A stretch of 64,000 nt of DNA from Triglochin maritima (lineage: Eukaryota > Streptophyta > Magnoliopsida > Alismatales > Juncaginaceae), in contig OY821771.1 in NCBI GenBank assembly GCA_963682175.1, forward strand, positions 10,043,001-10,107,000, given 5' to 3'. Positions 52,801 to 62,785 of the stretch are shown one piece after another. Under the pieces are notes generated by a model. That model did not search any database. It was given only the letters and a program-made list of their open reading frames with translations, and was not told where the DNA came from. The position numbers and the translations under genes are program-made. Numbering within the stretch: position 1 is the first letter of the stretch; each line of letters starts with the position of its first letter.

Positions 52801-55800
52801 GGAAGGAAGATACCTTAATTGCTATGTTCTTTCCACATAACCAGGAGCATGCATTCTTGCACACGGAAGGAAAAACTGATAAATTGGTAAATTAGATCAA
52901 CTTATTACAAGACTTCAAGGTAAATCTGCAGTAACCCAGGAATCTATAAATATTACAGATAACAAGTAGATTCGATTGTATAATAATTTACCTCTGGATA
53001 CGTCAGCTTCAAGGCAAACTGAGGTGGAATTCCAATCTCATTTACAGCAAGATAAGGATCTGGGGATATCACAGATCGGCATGCAAAATTAACCCTCTTG
53101 CCCATCATTTTTTGCCGAAGGATCCCTGCCTTCTTTTCTAAAAGCTGACGTAAACCGGTGGTTTCCTTGTCTTTGCCTGTATGAGTATATATGATGCTGA
53201 AATGTGAAAAGAGAGAGGAAATATTCTCTTCCAAACTATGTTACATGACCCACAAAAATAAATAAAATTCAATAAAGATTACGAGCAATCCATAAATAGA
53301 ACTACCAAGAGCATAGTAAAAGACCATAGGTAAATTATCTTGAGAAGGGGGAAATCTAAAAGTTACTCTACCAACTTTAGCAAAAAACCATAAAATGATT
53401 AGTGACCAACATGTCATTCAGACTCTTAACAGATTGAAAATTTTGAAGCCGACCCATGAAGAAGCCGAAATACTACTTTTCTGCTTAACTTGGCAGAAAG
53501 AAAAGCACATGTCATCCGTGTTTGGTTGTAGAAGTACAGGCTGGAGAATCAGTTTAGGCTATCTTGGTTGCAACTTGCAACCATTTCAGTAGCTGATAAT
53601 TGATAATCATCTCTGTCTCCATGTTTTTATTGAATTTGTGATGATTATTTTTTTAAGTTAACCTTAACCTTGCCCTAAACTAATAACCAATTGACCTTAA
53701 ACTACAAAGTAATGAAATTTCAATATTAAACAAATCTGAAATAATAGTTTTTTCTGATATAATAAAAATGATTAGCTGTTGAAAAAAAGTCAAAATGGTC
53801 CAACATGGTCTGGTCCAGTGCAAGAATTGGTCAGGGAGTCTGGTCCCCAGTTCAACGAATTTGGGGACTCCAGATCCTGATCCAGTCTGGTTTTGGACTG
53901 GTGTATTCACCCAATCCCTACTGGTTGGTTTCCAGTCCAACTGAAAGGGCGGGTGTCCGAAAACAGTGTGATGAGCAAATCATACACGGACCTTGAGATA
54001 CAACTCCTAGGGTTGTTGATTTGGAAGACAAAAATTGTTTCTTATTCTCCTCTATTTTAGGAATTCAAACTACATGAATAAGAGTTCAAATAGTAATTGT
54101 TGGTTCTAAAGTTACAAGTATGTTTGTTTTTATTGGTAAAGTTACAACTATGTTAACGAGGTTAAATATTGCTTTGAGTTGTTATACAAATTAAATTAGT
54201 CACGCCACAGTTTAAGAGTGAAGTTGTGGTACTAAATCATTATAAGTTTTTTGAAGTCGTGGTACTAAATCATTATAAGTTTTTTGAAGTCGTGGAACGC
54301 AACACCAAAGAATCAATAGTGTAAAAGTCACTTTTGATGGAAGTCTACTTCTCTCACCAGAGAACTCAATGTTGAAATATGAAGTGAGACACCAATACCA
54401 AGTTTACGAAACCATAAGTGTAAATAGGTGTTTTAAAAAATCACATATTTGGCAATAGTTAAGTTTACCAATTCCATATTGTAAGTTGTAACAAACCGTA
54501 ATAGAGGTATATAACAAAAAAAAACACTATAACTCAAATAGAACAAAAATCTACAATTTGAATGCTTGGGTAACAAAACTGAATGGATATTGTATTACAC
54601 ATGTAAGTGACTGAGTACAATTACTCCATCTCAGAAAAGAAGAAGAAAAATACATTGCATGGAAAAACAATCTGCAGAAAAAGTTATCTTTGTCATACAT
54701 CCAATTGTCTAATAAGGTTAGTGCAGCTAACATGGCATCTAGCTGAACATTATTCGAAGACCAAACAACTCTTTTAGGTCAACATGTGGATGGAACATGA
54801 AACACCATGAACTGTCATATATACATTATCAGATGGCAAAATGACTCCAGCGGAAAGAAAAAAACATCACTGGATAATTGAAGCATTTCAAAGAGGCAAG
54901 TGGTAAATCCCATGGGGAGACTGAGTTTGAATTCTTTGTACAACAATATACGTTGTAAATAATACAAGGAAACCACAACACCTCATGCATAACAAAAACA
55001 TCACATTATCGAATCACTTACCAAATCCTTTACTGCTGTCAAACAACACATTCACCCTTTCTTGGAGTTTCATCCAGTTTCTCACTTTTTGTTCCTTAGA
55101 GCCATTGTTGTTTAAGATATTATTATTTGCCTCCAAGACCTGGAGCAATAAAACGTTCTGCGGATGCTCCAAAGCCTGCAACAATAATGTTTGGGTATTA
55201 ACTATTTGCCTTAGTATTATTTTATAAGGCTAGGGCTCCAACAGTATTAACCAAAACATGTTTTCTACTATAACAAGCTAAAAATGTCTGTGTGTAAATG
55301 TTTGGCATGCCAACATTCTACAAGAGGTGGAGCTACATATCTCATGCTGCAAAACATATAGCTAGAATTGAATCGATGACAACAGAAGTAAGTGTTTAGC
55401 ATCTCAATATGATGCCAAAGTTGAACCTTCGTATTACAATCTCCCAAACAAAGTGTCAGAGCTAAACCTAGTGCAACAGCTCATTGGGAATGCATTAAAT
55501 TTGACAAACATCTGGAGATGTACTAAAGTGAAGAAAACACTGTCTAGTGCTAAATTTTTGCTCACCCATAAAAAAGAAATCGGGTTACTTACAGATGTTT
55601 AGTTGTTCCACGATATATCATGATAATTAGACATTGTTGACCTAAAAAATGCATATCATGATAATTAGACATTGTGGCCCTAAAAAATGCACATGCTCAG
55701 TTTAAAAATGGTTTCATAAAAGTTCTCTCGAACAGTAGATATATCATGATAATTGCACTTAATGACAATGTAAAAGCAAGAAAATTCAAAAAAAAAACTC

Positions 55801-58122
55801 TTGAAATAAAGCTTGAAAGAAAATTTAGAATGGAGAATTTACCAAACTACAAAATGCAATAGGACACCATTAGGTACTAACCCGGCCACCCAAACTCATA
55901 GAAGTGGGGCGAAACTTGTTAGGTGGAACCAGAAGAGCATCCATCATAAACATTGCATGACTCCTTGCTTTAGTAGAATATCGTGTTTTTGCTTGTTGAA
56001 TGTCACACATTAGAGAGCAAAATTTTGACTCATTTTTCCAAAGTTCCTCCAAAAAACTCAACACCTGAGGAAAACAACATTTTTGTATTCTCTGATCTAA
56101 TCTAATGACATAAATAATGGGACCATAGTAGCCAGAAAATACAAGTTTATTGTTGACATTGAAAAACCTTTGGTGGTAGAAGCTCCCCTGAGAACATTTT
56201 GGTGTCACTTAAAAGTTTATGAGCAAGACCGTTCTTGGACTTTGACTTCTTGCTCTTTGACATAGACTTCATAGAAGCATCAGTAGTTTGGCCATTAGAT
56301 GAAAACAGAGTTTCTTCCCCTTCTTTAAATGTTCGGAGATCCTCTCCCACAACGGAGGACCTTATCAACTCATTTAGCTCGGCAAAATTTGAGTCACTTA
56401 TGACATTTGCCCTCGTATCTGAGCCCTCCATGGCCTAAAAGAAACATGGTTCAAATATTAGTAAAATAATATTCCAAATAAAATATACCACCAAAAGGTC
56501 GACATTATACTAGCAACTCTGTTTGTAATTCCAAAGGTCTATCCTAAACAGCAAGTAGGCAAGAGAAAAGATATTCCTAAAGTCTAAAATAATAAATTCA
56601 AAAATGATTAGTGTTTGCTTGAGAGAACACTGACTAAGCTGCTAAGATACAGTTTTCAGACAATAACAGTTTTGTTGTTTCCACCTGCTTTATAAAAGAT
56701 AATTCAGATATAATTACAACTTCAAAAAAAATACAAAATATAATTTTTCATCATATTCATGTGAAAAGAAAATATATTACTTGGACGTTACCATGTTGAT
56801 CATGCCAGCCATCGGAGACTTGATTTTTGGATTTTTTTTATTACAGTTTTGACATTGATTGATCTTTTCTTTCAAAAACTTTTCCACGATTGAAGTGGCT
56901 TCTGTCTGCTGAAGGGAGGTCCATATCTTCTGTTTAAGATGTGATGCATCTGAATGGGTGTCTTCTTCCTTAGAGTTACCATCAGCCAAATTCCTAGCAG
57001 CACCAATGTGACCCTTTAATACAAGTTCCAACTGTTGGACATACAATTCAACCTGAAGCAAAAATATGTTAAATTAGCAAAAACCAATTGGGAATCAATG
57101 TCAGCTGAAAATGGCAAAGTGCACGCTGATGAGATCACCTTTTCTTCTTTCATTTTGAATTTCCCACAAAACATGCACATGGTCTTAAGAAGGCGGCATA
57201 ATGTGTCAAACAAGACCGGGTTGTATACTTGACGAGCAAGATCTATGTGACCACAATGACCAGGGCAACGGAGAGAAAGTTGGCCGCACGATTTACATCT
57301 GTGGAAGAGAAGGAAAAAAACTAACTTGACCAATGAACTGAGAATTTACAATATATGAAGTATTACATGTAAAAATTAAAATAAAATTGTCAAAAGTAAA
57401 CACTACAAAGCAGTAATCTACCCTGTCTTCCCACCCTCTGTATCACCACAAAGCAGTAATCTACCCCCTCTTCTCTCTCTCTCTGTTTCTGATGCTGGGA
57501 GCTATCCATAGTTACTTTTATAATTATATTCCCTAAAAATAAAGCAATTACAATGTTTACTCTGGTGAGAGACGCAAACAACAAATTCGAAAATCTCAGC
57601 ACTTCCGTCTTTCCAAAGTTCCTTTGAGTTTCCAACTCAGCACCTATGGTGCTCCCTTCGAAGTTCCGCTTCACCTCACCACACTCGAAATAGGAACGTT
57701 CGAATTATGGAGCTACCATTGTAAACCTTTCATTCCCTAGAACAATCACAGTGGTTCGGGATCAAAACTTTTAATCCTAACAAAAGAAACACACAAAATC
57801 CTAACAAAAGTTCCATTTCCGCACGAAACCAAAACCATTCCAATCCTCTTACGAGTCTCGGTCGTTGGTGGGGCCCATGGAGGGATCGCAGAGCCCATCG
57901 GGGACCGGCGTCCCCTTCACGTCGAGAAGCTCCGCCTTGGTGATCCTCTTAATGCTCATGCTCCGGATCTCCTCCGCGGAGAGGATGCTGAACCCGACCG
58001 CCTCCACCGTTCCGGACGCCGCCTGGAGGGGAAAACAACGAAAACGTCAAATTTCGAATCGGAAAGAAGGAGGTCGGCATATGAATTGGGGGTTCGGGGA
58101 CCTCGTCGGAGCGCACGTCCAT
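37831..58122 (-). CDS. NRPA1: DNA-directed RNA polymerase I subunit 1 (1660 aa, 21 exons)
   Basis: Exons in coding order: 58122-58102, 58022-57853, 57298-57139, 57052-56792, 56434-56168, 56064-55882, 55175-55022, 53176-52992, 51440-51180, 48781-48693, 48607-48460, 48347-48129, 46635-46258, 46183-46042, 45011-44806, 43966-43764, 42902-42704, 42594-42332, 40998-40858, 39449-38645 and 38358-37831. The lengths sum to 4983 nt and every junction keeps phase. Domains: N-terminal zinc clamp ([20 protein letters not shown]), the Mg-binding NADFDGDE (about residue 590), the funnel and bridge region ([20 protein letters not shown]), the trigger-loop region ([19 protein letters not shown]) and a C-terminal jaw/cleft end. 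It transcribes 45S rDNA in the nucleolus. Length is close to Arabidopsis NRPA1 (about 1670 aa). The 21-nt first exon (MDVRSDE) has a weak GTCCCC donor and is the least certain part. Exon 20 carries a long acidic insert. Confidence 0.93.
42021..42153 (-). mobile_element. tRNA-derived SINE in NRPA1 intron 18
   Basis: On the minus strand 'tagttcaactggga' matches the Pol III A box, and 'gggttcaaatcc', about 45 bp later, matches the B box, the spacing seen in tRNA-like SINE heads. The body continues about 70 bp and ends in a short A-tract. Cloverleaf arms are not intact, so it is not a tRNA gene. I did not find a target duplication. Confidence 0.6.
44335..44515. repeat. Inverted repeat in NRPA1 intron 15
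   Basis: 'aacaaaattaagaatttta' and 'tatatgttattactttcagc' near the left recur inverted and direct as 'gctgaaagtaacaacata' and 'aaatcttaattttgttatta' near the right. It could form a hairpin of about 60-70 bp. Probably a small MITE fragment. Confidence 0.5.
46423..46536 (-). repeat. In-frame 57-bp tandem duplication in NRPA1 exon 13
   Basis: Two 19-residue units, one starting [11 protein letters not shown] and the next [11 protein letters not shown], follow each other with the frame kept. They lie in a polar insert between [15 protein letters not shown] and the conserved [11 protein letters not shown] segment. The units have diverged, so the duplication is not recent. Confidence 0.85.
49240..50040. 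other. Possible transposon insertion in NRPA1 intron 9
   Basis: The composition changes here: short inverted phrases such as 'ggataaccgttgat' near 49250 and 'aaccgtttatatcgttaac' near 49972 bracket a non-coding stretch with CCCAACCC-like motifs. I could not identify a family or exact ends. Confidence 0.25.
52049..52166 (+). mobile_element. Short SINE with 15-bp target-site duplication, NRPA1 intron 8
   Basis: The 15-mer AATATTCACCTCTTA occurs at 52049-52063 and again at 52152-52166. Between the copies are 88 bp with 'tagctggttatc' (A-box-like), 'gttcgaatccc' (B box, 52109-52119) and a terminal A-run. This is the structure of a tRNA-derived SINE inserted by target-primed reverse transcription. 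It is unusually short. Confidence 0.75.
53760..53965. mobile_element. GGTCTGGTCC-rich MITE-like remnant in NRPA1 intron 7
   Basis: Many variants of 'ggtctggtccag' occur in both orientations over about 200 bp. The style resembles the CGGTCCGG element at 3781-4027 but is more diverged. Ends are not defined. Confidence 0.4.
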
Positions 58123-58533
58123 TTGGTTGGGGATGGGGAAGGGGAGGAGCGGGAAATTAGGGTTTCGGGGTTTGGGGAAGGAGAGAAAGGGTATTTAGGG
58201 TTTAGGGTTTGGATCCTTATACACGGATGCCAGCGTCCGTGACGCGCATGACATGGCACTTAAAGTTTGTTGAGTCAACGTCCAGTCAGGTTGACACGTA
58301 GTCATCGCAATACACGTCTTTTTAATTTTAAAAAATTCAACGGTTCATTTCCAAATCAAACGATTAGACAGTGCACAGACATAATGTGACGACGGTTCGA
58401 GTCTCGAGCAAGGAAACGACTAGACCCACGAAAAAGGAAGGAAACGAATAGTTCCTTCATCTTTGTGTATGTAACTGTGAAGAGAGAAATCTGAAAACCG
58501 TTCCTCTACGTGTGTTTCACAACAAAACGAGAA
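58123..58533. promoter_or_regulatory. Head-to-head promoter region of NRPA1 and the Ulp1-like gene
   Basis: Only about 410 bp separate the two start codons. On the NRPA1 side two overlapping telo-boxes (TTAGGGTTTAGGGTTT, within 58194-58210) and a third at 58157-58165 read AAACCCTAA toward NRPA1. Such boxes are typical of plant ribosome and translation machinery genes. I see no clear TATA box for NRPA1, as is common for that class. The other side is AT-richer and may hold the promoter of the PMD-Ulp1 gene. Confidence 0.55.
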
Positions 58534-59292
58534 ATGGATTCACCGAGTAATGTTGTCGCTCCAGAAGTTGTGGCCGATCAGGTGGGTCGATTTAGTTTTT
58601 TTTCGTGGGTGGATTTGTTATCTACGAACTTTCTTTGAATTTTTTGTTTGTTTTAGGGAAGCACGTACTACTTCCGAGAAACAAAGTGTGGTTGGACAGC
58701 GATTCAAAAGCAGTTCGGTAGGATGAAGGACGTCGAAAAGGAGGTCTTCCGGGGGACCGCTTTCGGATACTTCCTACATTTTCCTAACATTCCAACGGAC
58801 AATGAAATACTCGGATGGTTCGTCGAACACTACGATGCGAAGGAGGTGGGGCTGAGAATAGGATCAGGGGTAGTCCCCCTTACAGCTGAAGACGTTGCCG
58901 TAATTCTGGGGCTAAAAGTGCGTGGGAAGACAGTTGTTATGGAACCGACGGGCGTACAGAAGCGAGATGGAGTGAACCTTGACAACACTCAACTATTAGG
59001 GCATCTGACTGCAACCAGTGTGATGGGCGACGCCGAGGAGTACGTTCGACTCCTTATTTGTTTCATCTTCAACCATTTTTTGTTCTTCGATGGAACACTT
59101 CGAACCAAAATTTGGTTCATGAAACATTTGAGGGACTTCAAAGGCATCAACAGATATGCATGGGCACGTGCAGTTCACGTCGCACTGGTTCCGGGTCTGG
59201 AGGAAGCCAGCTTAGAACTGCAGGAAAGGAGATCGGTCGGGAACTTCATTATGAAGCAGGGTTGCGTTGATGGTTGTGTAGCAATACTACAA

Positions 59293-60540
59293 GTAAGCAA
59301 TTTTGTCCGAAATACGTTGTGTGTCAGTCCGGATTCAGTGTTGTGTATGTCCGGAATACGATGTGTGTCTGTCCGGAATAAGTAGTTCGGTCTATCGGGA
59401 ATACGATGTCTGTCTGTCCGGAATAGTAAGATCTTTTGTCCGGATTAAGATTCTTGTTTGTCCGAAATACGTTGTTTGGCTGTCCAGAATCAAGAGTAGG
59501 TCTGTCCGGAATAAGATGTATGTCTGTCCGGAATACGTTATGTTGTTGTCCGAAATCAGGCGTAGGTCTGTCCAGAATAGGATGTCTGTCTGTCCAGAAT
59601 AGTATGAGCTTTTTTATCTTGAATAAGATTTTTGTCTATCGGGAATATGATGTCTGTCTGTCCGGAATAGTAAGATCTTTTGTCCGGATTAAGATTCTTG
59701 TCTGTCCGGAATACGTTGTGTTGCTGTCAGGAATCAGGCGTAGGTCTTTACAGAATAGGATGTATGTCTGTCCGGAATATGTTATGTTGCTGTCCGGAAT
59801 CAGGCGTAGGTCTGTCCAGAATATGATGTCTGTCTGTCCGGAATAGTATGATCTTTTGTCCGGATTAAGATTCTTGTCTGTCCGGAATACGTTGTGTTGC
59901 TGTCTGGAATCAGGCGTAGGTCTGTCCAGAATAGGATGTATGTCTGTCCGAAATACGTTCTGTTGCTGTCCGGAATCAGGCGTAGGTCTGTCCAGAATAG
60001 GATGTTTGTCTGTCCAGAATAGTATGATCTTTTATCTTGAATAAGATTTTTGTCTATCAGGAATACAATGTCTGTCTGTCGGGAATAGTAAGATTTTTTT
60101 TTATCGGATTAAGATTCTTGTCTGTCCGGAATACGTTGTTTGGCTGTCCGGAAACAGGAGTAGGTATGTCCGGAATAAGATGTATGTCTGTCCGGAATAC
60201 GTTATGTTGTCGTCCGGAATCAGGCGTAGGTCTGTCCAGAATAGGATGTATGTCTGTCCGGAATAGTATGATCTTTTATCTTGAATAAGATTTTTGTCTA
60301 TCGGGAATACGATGTCTGACTGTCCGGAATAGTAAGATCTTTTGTCCGGATTAAGATTCTTGTCTGTCCGGAATACGTTGTTTGGCTGTCCGGAATCAGG
60401 AGTAGGTCTGTCCGGAATAAGATGTTTGGCTGTCCGGAATACGTTATGTTGCTGTCCGGAATCAGGCGTAGGTCTGTCCAGAATACGATGTATGTCTGTC
60501 CGGAATAGTATGATCTTTTATCTTCAATAAAAAAATTGTT
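59293..60540 (+). repeat. GTCTGTCCGGAAT minisatellite inside the intron
   Basis: About 30-bp units centred on 'gtctgtccggaatacg' fill the intron. A higher-order unit of about 240-250 bp is marked by 'cttttatcttgaataagat' near 59615, 60030, 60275 and 60515. Open frames through it arise because unit lengths are near multiples of three. The array lies between exon 2 and the coiled-coil part of the gene. Confidence 0.9.
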
Positions 60541-61279
60541 TGTCTATCTTGAAGTGCTTATTAACATTTAATCTTTTTCATTTGAAGGTGTGACTTTGTG
60601 AGAAATTCAAATTGGGGGAGCCAGACGAGCATATCCACGGATGAAAAGTTGGACGGAAATGTTTGGTAAACGTTTAATCCTGAGGAAATGGGAGGAACGT
60701 GGAATAACCTTAGCCGAGATTTACAACGGCAAATTCGAGCTGAAGGGGCCTCCATCACTAAGTGAAAGGGAGCGGAAACTGATGACTTCCGATCAAAATC
60801 TTGCTCAAGAGTCGCACAAAGCAACGGGGTCAGCTTCAACATGCCCTCTTCCAAGGCTACAACTTAGAGACTGCAGCATTCCATTGGACCTGCTGCTACA
60901 AGAGTTGGAACTGAGTGAGGTTAAGACAAAATGGCTGCAAGCCAAAGCAACCCTTAAGAAGGCGACTGAAGAGGTTAACAGACTGGAGGAAGAACTGAGG
61001 ATGTCCCACGAAGAGTGTCGGAGGCTGAGCGAAAAGATTGTGTCTCTACGAGGAACGGGGGCATGTGAAACTCACATTGGGGAGAAGACCCAATATGTAA
61101 ATATAGAGGAGGATCAGGTGGAGGAGAAGGAAGAAGAGAGGAAGAGAGAAGAGCAGAAGGCAGAAAAGAGGAAGAGGAAAGAGGAGAAAAAGAAGGAGAG
61201 GAAGAGGAAAGAGAAGGAGGAACAGAGGAAAAAAGAGGAGGACAATGAAGAAGAAAGGAAGAGAGTGGAGAAGAGGGGA

Positions 61280-61640
61280 GAGGAGGAGAAGGAAGAAGAG
61301 AGGAAGAGGGAGGAGAAGAAGAGAGAGGAGGAGAAGGAAGAAGAGAGGAAGAGGGAGGAGAAGAAGAGAGAGGAGGAGAAGGAAGAAGAGCGGAAGAGGG
61401 AGGAGAAGAAGAGAGAGGAGGAGAAGGAAGAAGAGAGGAAGAGGGAGGAGAAGAGGAGAGAGGAGGAGAAGGAAGAAGAAAGGAAAAGGGAGGAGAAGAA
61501 GAGAGAGGAGGAGAAGGAAGAAGAGAGGAAGAGGGAGGTGAAGAGGAGAGAGGAGGAGAAGGAAGAAGAGAGGAGGAAGGAGGAGAAGAGGAGAGAGGAG
61601 GAGAAGGAAGAAGAGAGGAGGAAGGAGGAGAAGAGGAGAA
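61280..61640 (+). repeat. 45-bp coding repeat, about eight copies
   Basis: Units start near 61280, 61325, 61370, 61415, 61460, 61505, 61550 and 61595. Each encodes EEEKEEERKREEKKR or a close variant. The alternation of E and K/R every few residues is that of a stable single alpha helix. The antisense Leu/Ser-rich frames are artefacts. Confidence 0.9.
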
Positions 61641-62631
61641 GAGGAGAAGGAAGAAAAGAGGATGAGGGAGGAGAAGGAAGAATAGAGGAAGATGGAGGAG
61701 AAGAAGAGAGAGGAGGAGAAACCAAACTGGGGTGTCAAAAGACAACGCTCGAGGAAAGATGAGGAAGAACGGGCTAAGAAGAAGAAGGTGGAAGCGGAGC
61801 AAAAGAGAAAAGACAGAGTGGCCCAAAGGAGCCTAACGAAAAAGGGGAAAAACAAGACGACAATTACAACTTGGTTGTCCACTTAGGGGCGACGAGGCCT
61901 GATGTTGACATGGCCGCATTGGGGACGTTGTCAGCTGATGAGGTCAATGTGTTATTGAACTTGACCGCACCAAGCACGGACCAGACAGAGGTGATCTGGA
62001 GAGGGGACATCTGTAGTCTAACACGCCGCGACCTGAAGGAAATATAACGTCGGGGATGGATATGAGCGACGAAACAATGGATGCGATGATTTCGGTCCTC
62101 CAAGGAAGACGACAAGCCCGAAAGGTTATATGTATATCAGCATTCGAATCAGGACGAATTGTGGAGGGTCAAGGGGGAGCAATTGATGATTGTATACTCC
62201 CTAAAATTAACGGATTGTCTCCAAAAGAATCCGTAATCGCACAACCATGCTGGTCTGCAGGCCATTGGCATCTGGTGGTTGCCTACAGCCCGTCTGCGGA
62301 GTTCCTGCAGTTCAACAGTTTGTCTAGGGTGCTAGATCGAGGTGAAGATCCAGACGTCCTTGTTGGCGCACATGAATGCGCAGCAGCAGGGGTGGCTAAA
62401 TACTGGAGGGAAAAACTGAAGGTTGATTGACCATTGAGAATCCTACGGAAGCAAAGCCAACGACAATCACCTGGGAGGAACGATTGTGGAGCGTATGTTT
62501 TATACTGGATCAGGTGCTTAATGCTAAATATTGACCCAACGAAGGAGAAGCACCCGAAGGTCATTCACTCTGTCAGGGGCGAATTGGCGCTCTGGTTGCT
62601 TAAGGACCCCCGTTTGTGTGTGCAAATCTGA

Positions 62632-62785
62632 ACACCAGTTCTTGGAGTGTGATCTTTTTTTTAGCTGTACAAATTACGAACTTCATTTTTTTACAGATAG
62701 GGAATTACAAAGGATGTAATTACAAACTCCATTTTTTAAAAGATAGGAAATTACAAATTACAAAGTCCATTTTTGGAATGTTTTC
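62632..62785 (+). other. 3' flank of the Ulp1-like gene
   Basis: AT-rich, with three partial copies of 'gaattacaaa' and 'aaattacaaactcca'. No gene is seen. Confidence 0.4.

Larger units (their letters stand above)
58534..62631 (+). pseudogene. PMD-like plus charged helix plus Ulp1-like C48 peptidase, decayed
   Basis: Exon 1 (58534-58581, MDSPSNVVAPEVVADQ) splices in phase to exon 2 (58657-59292). Exon 2 carries a PMD-like region (FVEHYDAKEVGLRIGSGVVP, LTAEDVAVILGLKVRG) and RDFKGINRYAWARAV. A 1.3-kb intron follows. The next coding part (from about 60591) begins with a probable VWLCEKFKLG in which Trp is TGA, then shifts frame near 60622. It continues to 61762 with a coiled coil and an E/K/R-rich repeat. 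More shifts occur near 61720 and 62048. The segment 62056-62631 is a Ulp1-type C48 peptidase: GHWHLVV (His), FNSLS where Asp is usual, and RNDCGAYV (Cys), with an in-frame TGA at 62428-62430. Ulp1-like domains of this kind are known in MULE and other plant transposon genes. Several lesions argue for a pseudogene. Confidence 0.7.

Noticed and set aside
52640..52815. Possible gene fragment with repeated GTGCCT/GGCAAG phrases
   Set aside because: No open frame; it looks like a degraded repeat with AGGCGCC-type words, not definable here.
59303..60530. Several plus-strand open frames of 60-136 residues with CLSGI/SVRN repeats
   Set aside because: They run through a minisatellite whose units are near multiples of three; no start context, domain or codon signal supports a protein.
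60975..61882. Long minus-strand Leu/Ser/Pro-rich open frames
   Set aside because: They are the antisense of the 45-bp E/K/R coding repeat, and low complexity keeps them open.
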